Assembly (NCBI GenBank): GCA_016180585.1
Contig: JACPAX010000011.1
Span: 1 to 42,497 of the forward strand
Origin: Candidatus Omnitrophota bacterium
Lineage (GTDB): Bacteria; Omnitrophota; Gorgyraeia; 2-02-FULL-51-18
Reading direction: 5' to 3'
DNA length: 42,497 nucleotides
The position numbers and the translations under genes are program-made. The notes below the pieces were generated by a model that searched no databases, was not told the origin of the DNA, and worked only from the letters and a program-made list of their open reading frames with translations. Shown here in pieces: positions 24,855 through 32,012 of this stretch. Each line of letters begins with the position of its first letter. The first letter of the stretch is position 1.

Positions 24855-25295
24855 CTAAGCAGGCTTTGAGCCGCAGTTGCTGCAGAAACCGAAGAGTTTC
24901 AGGCTGTGGTAGACGATCTTGAAGTGTTGCTTCCTGCCTTCGAGGTTTTGGAGGTTTTCGATCCGGTTGTTTTCGAATTCGATGATTTTGCCGCAGCGGA
25001 TGCAGACAAAGTGGTCGTGGTGCTTCCGGCCTTGCGCCTTCTCGTAAAGTTTTTTGCCGCCGCCGAAGTCGTGCTCCTCGAGGACCCCGCTGTCTTTGAG
25101 GAGCGCCAGCGTCCGGTACACCGTGGCCTTCGAAATCGTGCGGTCCGCCGCTTTGGAAAACCCAAGAAGCTCCTCGGCCGAGAAATGCCCGCGGGCCTTG
25201 AGAGACTCCAGGAGAATGGCCCTCCGCTGGCTGGTCAGCTTGAGGTCCTTTTGTTCCAAAAATTCCGAGAACAGCTTCTCCGCTTCTTGAACCAA
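24855..25295 (-). CDS. fur: ferric uptake regulator (Fur family)
   Basis: 146 residues if read from the TTG at 25295, chosen because AGGAGG stands five bases before it; the exact start is uncertain. Winged-helix DNA-binding part: LTSQRRAILLESL...HFSAEELL...ISKATVYRTLALLKDSGVL. Metal sites: HHDHFVCIRCGKIIEFEN and the C-terminal CSNCGS pair for structural zinc. It represses iron uptake when Fe(II) is bound. Its position just after the FTR1-TonB-receptor run indicates that it regulates this island. PerR or Zur cannot be excluded from motifs alone. Confidence 0.9.
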   Translation of the reverse strand: MVQEAEKLFSEFLEQKDLKLTSQRRAILLESLKARGHFSAEELLGFSKAADRTISKATVYRTLALLKDSGVLEEHDFGGGKKLYEKAQGRKHHDHFVCIRCGKIIEFENNRIENLQNLEGRKQHFKIVYHSLKLFGFCSNCGSKPA

Positions 25296-25321
25296 ACCTG
25301 CCTCCTCACGGGAATAGCAAC

Positions 25322-25350
25322 ACGTTACCAAGAGGAGGAGGCCTTGTCAA
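25322..25350 (-). promoter_or_regulatory. possible promoter of fur
   Basis: On the minus strand TTGACA (25350-25345), 17 bases, then TAACGT (25327-25322). The -35 is perfect and the -10 poor. Confidence 0.3.
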
Positions 25351-25360
25351 CGGGGCCTTG

Positions 25361-26179
25361 CTAAACGGACTCTTTCTTTCTGAAAAAAAAGAAAAGAATC
25401 ACTCCCAGATACGTCCAGTAGGAGCAGACTTCCGTGAGCGACGGGTTGCCGTTATAGCCGAAGAGCGCTTTGAGAAACGACCCGATCCCCTCTTTTTCGT
25501 TGAGAAGACCGTTGATATTGTAAAGCGGATAAACCACCGGCCAAATCCACCCGGCCTCCTCAAGCTCGTGTACGCCGTACGCCAAAAGTCCGGACGCCAC
25601 GAGAAGAATCAGAAATCCCGTCCCCCGGAAAAGAGGCTTGAGCGGGACATTTCTCCCCCCGGCAAAAATCAGCGCGACGAGCCCCACCGCCACCAGGCAC
25701 CCCGCCAGCCCCCCCAACCAGGAGACCGCGCCCCCGCTCTGGATGGCCACCGCCTTGAGAAAAAGCACGGTCTCCGCGCCCTCGCGAAGCACCGCGAAAA
25801 ACGAAAGCGTCATCATCGCCCAGTCGTCCCGCGAGGAAATAGCGCTCTCCACCTTCGTCTCGATCTCGGACTTGATCCTCCTCGACTGCCGGTCCATCCA
25901 GAAAAACATGTAGGTCAGGACCCCGCAGGCGGCGAGTGAAATGACACCCTCGAGTATCTGCTTTGCTTTTTCCTGTGTCGTGTCCGCCAGCGAACCGAGC
26001 CACAGCCCGACCCCGACGCTCAGACCGACCGCCAACACCGCGCTCCCGATGACATGCGAAAAATAACGGCGCGCGCCGAGCCTGGCGAGCACCGTCAAGA
26101 TGATCCCGATAATCAAACCGGCCTCAAGGGCCTCCCGAAACACCACCAAAAACGTCGCCGCCATGCCCGCCTGATTCAT
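25361..26179 (-). CDS. FTR1-family high-affinity iron permease
   Basis: 272 residues, seven predicted membrane helices. Both REXXE iron-binding motifs are present: FREALEAGLIIG near the N-terminus (helix 1) and LREGAETVLFL near residue 140 (helix 4). FTR1/EfeU proteins carry iron across the inner membrane, usually with a periplasmic partner that oxidises or delivers it. No EfeO/EfeB, multicopper oxidase or P19 protein is adjacent; instead the gene sits 13 bp after an outer-membrane-like protein, downstream of TonB and a receptor. Confidence 0.92.
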   Translation of the reverse strand: MNQAGMAATFLVVFREALEAGLIIGIILTVLARLGARRYFSHVIGSAVLAVGLSVGVGLWLGSLADTTQEKAKQILEGVISLAACGVLTYMFFWMDRQSRRIKSEIETKVESAISSRDDWAMMTLSFFAVLREGAETVLFLKAVAIQSGGAVSWLGGLAGCLVAVGLVALIFAGGRNVPLKPLFRGTGFLILLVASGLLAYGVHELEEAGWIWPVVYPLYNINGLLNEKEGIGSFLKALFGYNGNPSLTEVCSYWTYLGVILFFFFRKKESV

Positions 26180-26192
26180 TCAGCTCTCCTAT

Positions 26193-27068
26193 TTAAAATT
26201 CAAATCCCACATTCAACCTCACGAGATCATCGCTTGAGCGGGTCAGTCCAATGGCAAAACCGAGGCTTAACATGGCTCTCTCGCCCACATGGACCATGAT
26301 GCTTGGCTGCAGATAATGTTCCTGATTCTCTGGGTCGATCTTTAAACTTTTAGAATCTCCGACACCACCCAAAAGCTCGAGAGCAACGCTGGCAGGACGG
26401 ATCCATGCTCCGTGACCGCCAGAATCATGATGATGGCGCTCTCCCTCTTCTGATCCGGCGGTAAGCGCATAAGAAACGCCCATCGTGTACCCAAAGGCCG
26501 TGACGCCATCATCGGTATTCGACTCATTGATCCAGTTGAACGCGGTATTCCAGCGCTCGAGAAAATCCTGCGAGAGAATAATACGCGTCTCGACGATTCT
26601 TTCCCGGCTCGGCTCTTCGGTCTCTTCTTCCTCGTAGGGCGGTTTGATCCATCCGCTGACTTCCATTTTATACCGCGTTTCGGGGTCCAGGTCCTCGTAC
26701 TCCACGTACACAACGGGATTGAGAGGGACATCCTTTTCAAAGAGCCTGTACCGAGCCTCGTACCGAAAGCCGGTAAATTTCGCCTCATCACCCCCTGTCT
26801 CCTCAAACCACTCCGTCATCCACTCAAGTGCTAACTGACTCGTCGGCGCGTACTCAAGTTCCACCATGTGAGATAGATAGTTCTCTTGCCCCTCCTCCCG
26901 CTTATGTCCTGAGGGAGAAGTGAAATCATTCATGAGCATGAGCTCAAGTTCCCCGGCGTCGATAGGGTGGCCATACGTTGTCAGATAAGCGCCTTCCGCA
27001 TAGCAAGGATTTTGAACAAGCGCTAAAACCGATAGTGTCGTTAAAAGAGCAAAAAACACCCGTTTCAT
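26193..27068 (-). CDS. uncharacterised outer-membrane beta-barrel-like protein of the iron island
   Basis: 291 residues from the ATG at 27068, with AGGAGG seven bases upstream. Signal peptide MKRVFFALLTTLSVLALVQ..CYA, cleavage before EGAYLTTYG. The mature part alternates polar and hydrophobic residues in ~10 strand-like stretches and ends in an aromatic residue (LNVGFEF), as in BAM-inserted barrels. It has a histidine-rich loop (ERHHHDSGGHG) that may bind metal. I do not recognise the family. Lying between TonB and FTR1 in one operon, it probably helps iron or other metal passage, by context only. Confidence 0.7.
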   Translation of the reverse strand: MKRVFFALLTTLSVLALVQNPCYAEGAYLTTYGHPIDAGELELMLMNDFTSPSGHKREEGQENYLSHMVELEYAPTSQLALEWMTEWFEETGGDEAKFTGFRYEARYRLFEKDVPLNPVVYVEYEDLDPETRYKMEVSGWIKPPYEEEETEEPSRERIVETRIILSQDFLERWNTAFNWINESNTDDGVTAFGYTMGVSYALTAGSEEGERHHHDSGGHGAWIRPASVALELLGGVGDSKSLKIDPENQEHYLQPSIMVHVGERAMLSLGFAIGLTRSSDDLVRLNVGFEF

Positions 27069-27091
27069 GGATCTTCCTCCTCTGTATTTTC

Positions 27092-27607
27092 TTACCTGCG
27101 CAAAACGAAACGGACCGGCACTTCGACCCACGAAGAAAAAACCATGTCGCCGAACCTCGCCGGGGAAAATCTCCAGAGACGGACCGTTTCCAGGGCCGCC
27201 CGGTCCAGGACCGTGTGGCCCGAGCTTTTTTTGACAAGTGTCTTGGAGGCCAGGCCTTCTTTTTCGACCAGGACCTTGAGCACGACCAGGCCTTCCCACC
27301 CCCTTCGTCTGGCAAGCTCGGGGTAAACGGGGGCGGGATTGGCCAGGACCCCGGGCCTCGCCTCCCGAACCGCGCCGCGCCGGACCAAAATCTTTTCGGG
27401 CTTTTTTTCCTCCTTTGGCGGGTCTTTCACGGCCGCCATCTCTTCTTCCGGCGCTCGGATTTCCGTCTCCTTTTCCTCGATCAGGTCGACCTCGACGCTC
27501 GAGGGGGCCTCCTTCACCGCGAACTCAGGCCGCGAATGAAAACCCACGGAACCCGCGCCCGCAAACAGCGCGTGCCCGAGAAGCGACATGGCCAGGAAGC
27601 GCTTCAT
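27092..27607 (-). CDS. tonB: TonB energy-transducing protein
   Basis: 171 residues. N-terminal hydrophobic anchor (FLAMSLLGHALFAGAGSVGF), an acidic/proline-lysine spacer (EEKETEIRAPEEE..DPPKEEKKPEK), and a C-terminal TonB domain: NPAPVYPELARRRGWEGLV, VLKVLVEKEGL, SSGHTVLDRAALETVRLWRF. It spans the periplasm and passes proton-motive energy to the receptor encoded 28 bp upstream. ExbB and ExbD are not in the window, so it must use a set encoded elsewhere. Confidence 0.9.
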   Translation of the reverse strand: MKRFLAMSLLGHALFAGAGSVGFHSRPEFAVKEAPSSVEVDLIEEKETEIRAPEEEMAAVKDPPKEEKKPEKILVRRGAVREARPGVLANPAPVYPELARRRGWEGLVVLKVLVEKEGLASKTLVKKSSGHTVLDRAALETVRLWRFSPARFGDMVFSSWVEVPVRFVLRR

Positions 27608-27635
27608 GGCCCATCCCTCCTTAAAAAACTGTTCA

Positions 27636-29753
27636 TTACCAGCGCAGCACTGCGCCGGCGTAATAGTTGCGCCCGTCGGCCGGGTCTATCCCGACGCTCG
27701 TGACGCGCGCGAAGTAGCGCTCGTTAAAAAGATTGTTGATCCCGGCGAACACGCTGACCGAATCCCCGATCAGCTTGCCCTCGAGCATGAGGTCCCACAC
27801 TTTATAGGAGGACAGGTAACGTTGAGGATTGTTGGTGTCTTCCCCGAAGTGGTCGTCCAAAAACGTGCCGCCCAAACGCGCTTTGAATCTTTCCCTGATC
27901 GCGTACTCGATGCCGGCCTTCATCGTGTAATCCGGCGCGTACTGCGGCGTGAGTCCCGTGCTCGGTCCCGCGACAAAGACGGCGTCGAGATACGTCAGAT
28001 TGTAAAACAAATGGACCGATCCCCGCTCCGCGCTTTGGCCGAGCCAATCGGTCAGGTCAAAGTCCATCGCCAGCTCCGCCCCGTCGACCTCGGCGTCGCC
28101 GACATTCTGAATCGTGTTGCCGACGGTCCCCGTCTGTCGGTCGAATTCCATGTGAAAAACGCTCGCGTCCCAGACGAGAAACGACGCCAACCGGCCTCTC
28201 AAACCCGCCTCGCCCTGCCAGGCCTCGCCCTCGTCCAAATCGCCGCTCACCACCTGATTGGTCCCGAGGGGAACGGCGTCGGCGTAGACCTTCGGCCGGT
28301 AGGACTCCGACCAGTTTCCGTAGAGCGCGAGCTCCGGACCGATTTCGTAGGCGGCGCCCACTCCAAAAAGCGGGACAAAATCGTATTCGGACTCGTCCGC
28401 GAGGGGCGCGGTGGTTTTGTCCAGGTTCGTGTTTTCCCGAATCCCCTGCCAGATATTCTCAAGCCGCAGTCCGGGAGTCACCGAAAGCGCGCCGAATTTA
28501 AAGACGTTTTCCGCGAATAAAGAAAAATAATTCATTTGCCGGTCGCTGTCTTTACGGATGGCCCCGTCGAGCGCGTCGCCCGTCGTGCCGCGTTTTTCCT
28601 CCCGCGGCGAATCGGAATGGTAGTAAAACATCCCGGCGCTCAGAACGTGGTCCGCCGAACCGAAGGCCTCGTACCGGCGGCGCAGGCGAAGATCCGTGCC
28701 GGCCGTATAAAATTCCTGACGCTGGATGTCATTGGTCGACGCGTTGGCGCCGGTGGGGATCGTGCCGAAACCGCCGCCCCGCTGGCGCCAGCTCAGGCGT
28801 TCGTAGTCCCCGCCGAAGAGTTTCCAGTCCAGGAAGAGGGCCTCGGAGATTTCTTTTTCGTAGGCAAGCGTGCCGTAGTAGCGGTTGAGCTCGAAGTGGT
28901 CCGACAACCGCGTGGATTTGGAAAGATCGACGTCGAAGTCCGTCCGCGTCAGGCCGCCGGGCTCGCCGTGCGTTTCCTCGTAGAGGTCGAAGGCGACGGT
29001 CCATTTGGCCGTAGGGTCGGGCTTCACCACGACCTTGACGCCGCCGTAATACACCTCAAACTGGCTGTTGAACTCCCGGAAACCCTGGGACTGCCTGTGA
29101 TGAAAATAATCATAATGGCCAAGAATCCCTTGAGTGCCGCCCAGGGCCGTGGTGTGGGAGTAAAAATCGTGGCTTCCCATCGAGTTTTGCGTAAGAAACG
29201 AAAAGGGACCTTCGTAAGGGTCTTGGGTCACGAAATTGATCGCGCCGCCGGGCTCGGGGCCGTACATCAGCGCGGAGCCGCCGCGCACAAATTCGATATT
29301 GTCGACCACCTCCAAAGGCGGCGTGTAATACGCCTCGGGATACCCGAAAAGATCCGCCTGAATGGGCACGCCGTCTTTCAAGACCTGCATGAACTGCGCG
29401 CGGTCGGGATTGAGGCCGCGATAACCGAGACTGAAAAGCGGCGTGGTCTCTTCGCTCAAGACAAGCCCCGGCGTTGTCTGGAGCGCCTGGCGATAGTTGC
29501 TGTTCACGGCCGGCGGAGCGTCCCCAAGGTCCACGACGGACGTTTTTTTGCCCGCGTAGAGCTTCGCCCCCTGCACGTCCGGCAGCGTCGCCTGCCGCTC
29601 TTTCCGGGCCGTCACCACGACTTCTTTGAGCGTGGCCGTGGGGCGGTCCTCCGCCGCGTCGTCCGCGGCCGCCAGAGAAGCGTGCGAGATCAGAACCCAG
29701 GTATAAAAAAGAACCGTTTGTTTTTTGGATAAAACAAATCTCAGCCGATCCAT
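27636..29753 (-). CDS. TonB-dependent ferric (siderophore/citrate-like) receptor
   Basis: 705 residues with a signal peptide (ending SLAAADD), a TonB box (LKEVVVTARK), a plug domain (YRQALQTTPGLVLSEE, LKDGVPIQADLFGYPEAYYTPP, IEFVRGGSALMYGPEPGGAINFVTQ) and a 22-strand-type barrel ending in an aromatic residue (YYAGAVLRW). The plug resembles the FecA/ferric-chelate branch. Its leader carries two Fur-box-like palindromes, and the FTR1, TonB and Fur genes follow, so the ligand is very probably an iron chelate. Confidence 0.92.
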   Translation of the reverse strand: MDRLRFVLSKKQTVLFYTWVLISHASLAAADDAAEDRPTATLKEVVVTARKERQATLPDVQGAKLYAGKKTSVVDLGDAPPAVNSNYRQALQTTPGLVLSEETTPLFSLGYRGLNPDRAQFMQVLKDGVPIQADLFGYPEAYYTPPLEVVDNIEFVRGGSALMYGPEPGGAINFVTQDPYEGPFSFLTQNSMGSHDFYSHTTALGGTQGILGHYDYFHHRQSQGFREFNSQFEVYYGGVKVVVKPDPTAKWTVAFDLYEETHGEPGGLTRTDFDVDLSKSTRLSDHFELNRYYGTLAYEKEISEALFLDWKLFGGDYERLSWRQRGGGFGTIPTGANASTNDIQRQEFYTAGTDLRLRRRYEAFGSADHVLSAGMFYYHSDSPREEKRGTTGDALDGAIRKDSDRQMNYFSLFAENVFKFGALSVTPGLRLENIWQGIRENTNLDKTTAPLADESEYDFVPLFGVGAAYEIGPELALYGNWSESYRPKVYADAVPLGTNQVVSGDLDEGEAWQGEAGLRGRLASFLVWDASVFHMEFDRQTGTVGNTIQNVGDAEVDGAELAMDFDLTDWLGQSAERGSVHLFYNLTYLDAVFVAGPSTGLTPQYAPDYTMKAGIEYAIRERFKARLGGTFLDDHFGEDTNNPQRYLSSYKVWDLMLEGKLIGDSVSVFAGINNLFNERYFARVTSVGIDPADGRNYYAGAVLRW

Positions 29754-29787
29754 GATTTTTTAACCTCTTTTTTTCGTTAAGCGTAAA

Positions 29788-29875
29788 GTTGAGACTGATT
29801 CTCAACCCTATCCCAAAAATAAGCCCAATCGACTCCGCGGATTGGGCACTGGTTGAGACTCTATCTCAATTGAGA
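29788..29875 (-). promoter_or_regulatory. two Fur-box-like operators with a hairpin between them
   Basis: GTTGAGACTGATTCTCAAC (29788-29806) and TTGAGA-CTCTA-TCTCAA (29853-29869) share the TTGAGA-N5-TCTCAA layout of Fur operators. The second overlaps a further palindrome, TCTCAATTGAGA (29864-29875), giving an extended site. Between them GCCCAATC and GATTGGGC (29823-29847) form a perfect 8-bp hairpin. The receptor start is 35 bp downstream of the first site. Confidence 0.7.
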
Positions 29876-29913
29876 AGAGCTGTCAAGAATTATTTTTAAA
29901 AAAAGTCACCCAT

Positions 29914-29991
29914 GTCATTGCGAGGAACGCCGTGACGAAGCCATCTATGCGCAGAAAGATTGCTTCGCTCCCTTTGGTCGCTCGCAATGAC
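29914..29991. repeat. 78-bp inverted element, GTCATTGCGAG family
   Basis: GTCATTGCGAG (29914-29924) and CTCGCAATGAC (29981-29991) are perfect arms; inside, CGAAGCCATCT and AGATTGCTTCG nearly pair. This dispersed element is familiar from many genomes. A half copy is inside the giant gene at 33012-33064. Confidence 0.85.
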
Positions 29992-30012
29992 ACCTTGCTT
30001 TGTGTGTTTGCG

Positions 30013-30582
30013 CTAACCAAAAAGCCCGCGGCGGACCATCATCACCGCAATCGCGGCGAGAAAAAGGCTCGCGATCTTCGAGAGCGTGTGGGAACCCGCC
30101 TCCCCCAGAAGCGAGGAGAGCCTGGAGGAAAAATTGAGGATCGCCGCGCAGAGGAGGATGTTCGCGACGATCGCAAAAAGCGTCGGATAAATTCCGTACG
30201 AGTTGAGGAGAATAAGCGAGGTGGTGAGCACCGCCGGGCCCGCGATGAGCGGCACCGCCAGCGGCACGACGCCCACGGTCTGGCCCGGCACGCGGGGGCT
30301 TTTTTCGTCGGACAAAAGGTCGCGGATGGAGATCACAAAAAGAATCACGCCGCCCGCGACGAGAAAATCGCTGATGGTGATCCCGAGCCAAAGAAACAGA
30401 AGCCTGCCGCCGAAGACAAAGAGCACCGCGACGAGGAGCGCGGTAAAGGTCGACTGGATGATGAGGCGCCTTTTCTCCTCGGCCGCCATCCCGCGCGTGA
30501 GGGACATGAAGATCGGGAGCATTCCCACCGCGTCGACCGCGACAAAAACCGGCACAAACGCCAGAAAATAAGCGGACATCAT
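30013..30582 (-). CDS. MarC/UPF0056-family membrane protein
   Basis: 189 residues with six predicted helices. MarC family stretches: FVAVDAVGMLPIFMSLTRGM, the basic loop EEKRRLIIQS, and the conserved VVPLAVPLIAGPAVLTT. Function of the family is unsettled despite its old multiple-antibiotic-resistance name. GGGAGGA directly precedes two adjacent ATG codons at 30582/30579; the second has better spacing. It starts 27 bp past the TlpA-like gene and probably belongs to that operon. Confidence 0.9.
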   Translation of the reverse strand: MMSAYFLAFVPVFVAVDAVGMLPIFMSLTRGMAAEEKRRLIIQSTFTALLVAVLFVFGGRLLFLWLGITISDFLVAGGVILFVISIRDLLSDEKSPRVPGQTVGVVPLAVPLIAGPAVLTTSLILLNSYGIYPTLFAIVANILLCAAILNFSSRLSSLLGEAGSHTLSKIASLFLAAIAVMMVRRGLFG

Positions 30583-30609
30583 TCCTCCCGCGAATCACCT
30601 GTCATGACG

Positions 30610-31242
30610 CTACCGGGCCTCCCTTTTCAAAACAGCCTCCACGTCCGAGACGAGTTTGGACGTGTAGCCGTGATACTCCCCGACGATCATCCCGTCGGAG
30701 GCGACCAAGAGGCTCGTGGGAATCCCGACGACCCCATAGGCCCGGGCCACTTCCATGTCGTCGTCCAAAAGCAGAGGATAATTGATTCCCATCTTTTCCG
30801 AAAAAGCCCTCACCTTCGCGGCGGACTCTCCGACATCGACGCCGAGGACTGTGAACGAATCGCCCCCGCGCCTGGCCTGAAGCTCGACCAGATCCGGGAT
30901 CTCCTCCCGGCAGGGCGGGCACCAGGTCGCCCAGAAATTGAGAAGCACCGCCTTCTTGCCCTCGAGAACCTCGTCAAAACGGACCGCTTCACCCTCCAGG
31001 TTTCTGAGTGTGAAATACTGGTCTTCCGTAAGCCGTCTCGAAGACACCGCCTCTCCGCTCCCGTCGCTCCCGCCACAGCCGGTAATGAGAACCAACAGGC
31101 AAAAAGAAAAGACCCTCCAGCCACGGGTGACGCCGAAGGGGAGTCCTCTTCCGCTCGCAGCCCGCAGAATGACGGGCGAGAACGGAAGAGTCCCGCAGGC
31201 GGCAGGACCCGTGGCTGGAGGAACCGCGTCATTCTTTTTCAT
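30610..31242 (-). CDS. TlpA/ResA-like thiol-disulfide oxidoreductase lipoprotein
   Basis: 210 residues from the ATG at 31242, overlapping the CcdA stop (ATGA). Thioredoxin fold with active site FWATWCPPCREEIP, cis-proline region VGIPTSLLV and the AhpC/TSA-type insert (LGVDVGESAAKVRAF). A lipobox is present (FCLLVLITGCGGS), but about 38 residues precede the signal hydrophobic core, and these coincide with a 106-bp inverted element (31115-31220). The usual signal peptide would start right after it. The element seems to have landed between start codon and signal sequence while keeping the frame. Reduces or matures periplasmic thiols, fed by the CcdA domain upstream. Confidence 0.88.
   Translation of the reverse strand: MKKNDAVPPATGPAACGTLPFSPVILRAASGRGLPFGVTRGWRVFSFCLLVLITGCGGSDGSGEAVSSRRLTEDQYFTLRNLEGEAVRFDEVLEGKKAVLLNFWATWCPPCREEIPDLVELQARRGGDSFTVLGVDVGESAAKVRAFSEKMGINYPLLLDDDMEVARAYGVVGIPTSLLVASDGMIVGEYHGYTSKLVSDVEAVLKREAR
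31115..31220. repeat. 106-bp inverted element within the TlpA leader
   Basis: Perfect 14-bp outer arms, CTCCAGCCACGGGT (31115-31128) and ACCCGTGGCTGGAG (31207-31220), with inner pairing CTCTTCCG (31146-31153) / CGGAAGAG (31182-31189). The DNA encodes most of residues 8-43 of the protein. Confidence 0.85.
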
Positions 31243-31943
31243 ATGAGCAGTCCCCCCGCCTTGATCAAAAGATACTCCGCGGCCGCTATCAGAAACCACC
31301 CGAAGCCCTGCTTCACCCGCTCAAGCCACGCGCCGGATTTCGGCAGGGACGCGACCAGCCCCGTGAATGTCCCGAGCACGATCAGAAGAAACCCGACGCC
31401 GTAGCCGAACACGAAAAGAAGAAAAAATCCATAGACGACGTCGTGCCTGGCCGCGACATACGCCAAAATCGCGGCCAGCGCCGGCGCGGTGCAGGGCCCC
31501 ACGATGAGCCCCGACACGACGCCGACCCAAAAAACGCTTAAGAAACCGCCGCGGGGGGTCGGCCGCGGCCCTCCCCCCGGCGAAAGCTGGGGAATCGAGA
31601 AAACGCCAAGCATCGAAAGCCCCATCAGAAGACAGACGTTCGCGACAAAAAGGTAGGTCATCGGGTGGGAACCGATCTGCCCAAAAAGCTTGCCGGTGAG
31701 CGAGGCAAAAAGACCGAGCGCCGCGTAGGTCAGCGCCATTCCGAGCACGTAAACGAGCGAAAGAAGGAAACCCTTCCAGCGGCCTCCCGCGCTCCGCGCG
31801 CCGATGGCGCCCAAGGTCAGCGGAATGACGGGATACACGCAAGGCGTGAAGCTCACCACGACCCCCGCGATGAAGACGGCCGCAAACGCGAGAGCCGGGC
31901 TCGTGCGGATGACTTGGTCCATGTTGGCGAAGAGCGATTCCAA
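31239..31943 (-). CDS. CcdA/DsbD-type membrane electron carrier
   Basis: 234 residues, six to seven predicted helices. The paired redox cysteines lie in FTPCVYPVIPLTLGAIG and GLIVGPCTAPALAAIL, the pseudo-symmetric sites of DsbD-beta/CcdA. It moves electrons from cytoplasmic thioredoxin to periplasmic TlpA-like proteins, matching the gene that overlaps its stop. A TTG at 31943 with AAAGGA upstream is the likeliest start; the ATG at 31922 has no ribosome site. Confidence 0.9.
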   Translation of the reverse strand: MESLFANMDQVIRTSPALAFAAVFIAGVVVSFTPCVYPVIPLTLGAIGARSAGGRWKGFLLSLVYVLGMALTYAALGLFASLTGKLFGQIGSHPMTYLFVANVCLLMGLSMLGVFSIPQLSPGGGPRPTPRGGFLSVFWVGVVSGLIVGPCTAPALAAILAYVAARHDVVYGFFLLFVFGYGVGFLLIVLGTFTGLVASLPKSGAWLERVKQGFGWFLIAAAEYLLIKAGGLLI

Positions 31944-32012
31944 GGGGACGTCCTTTTCGGGCTATTCTACAGGACGCCTCGGGAAAAAGAAACAGGATTA
32001 CCGCGACAAATT

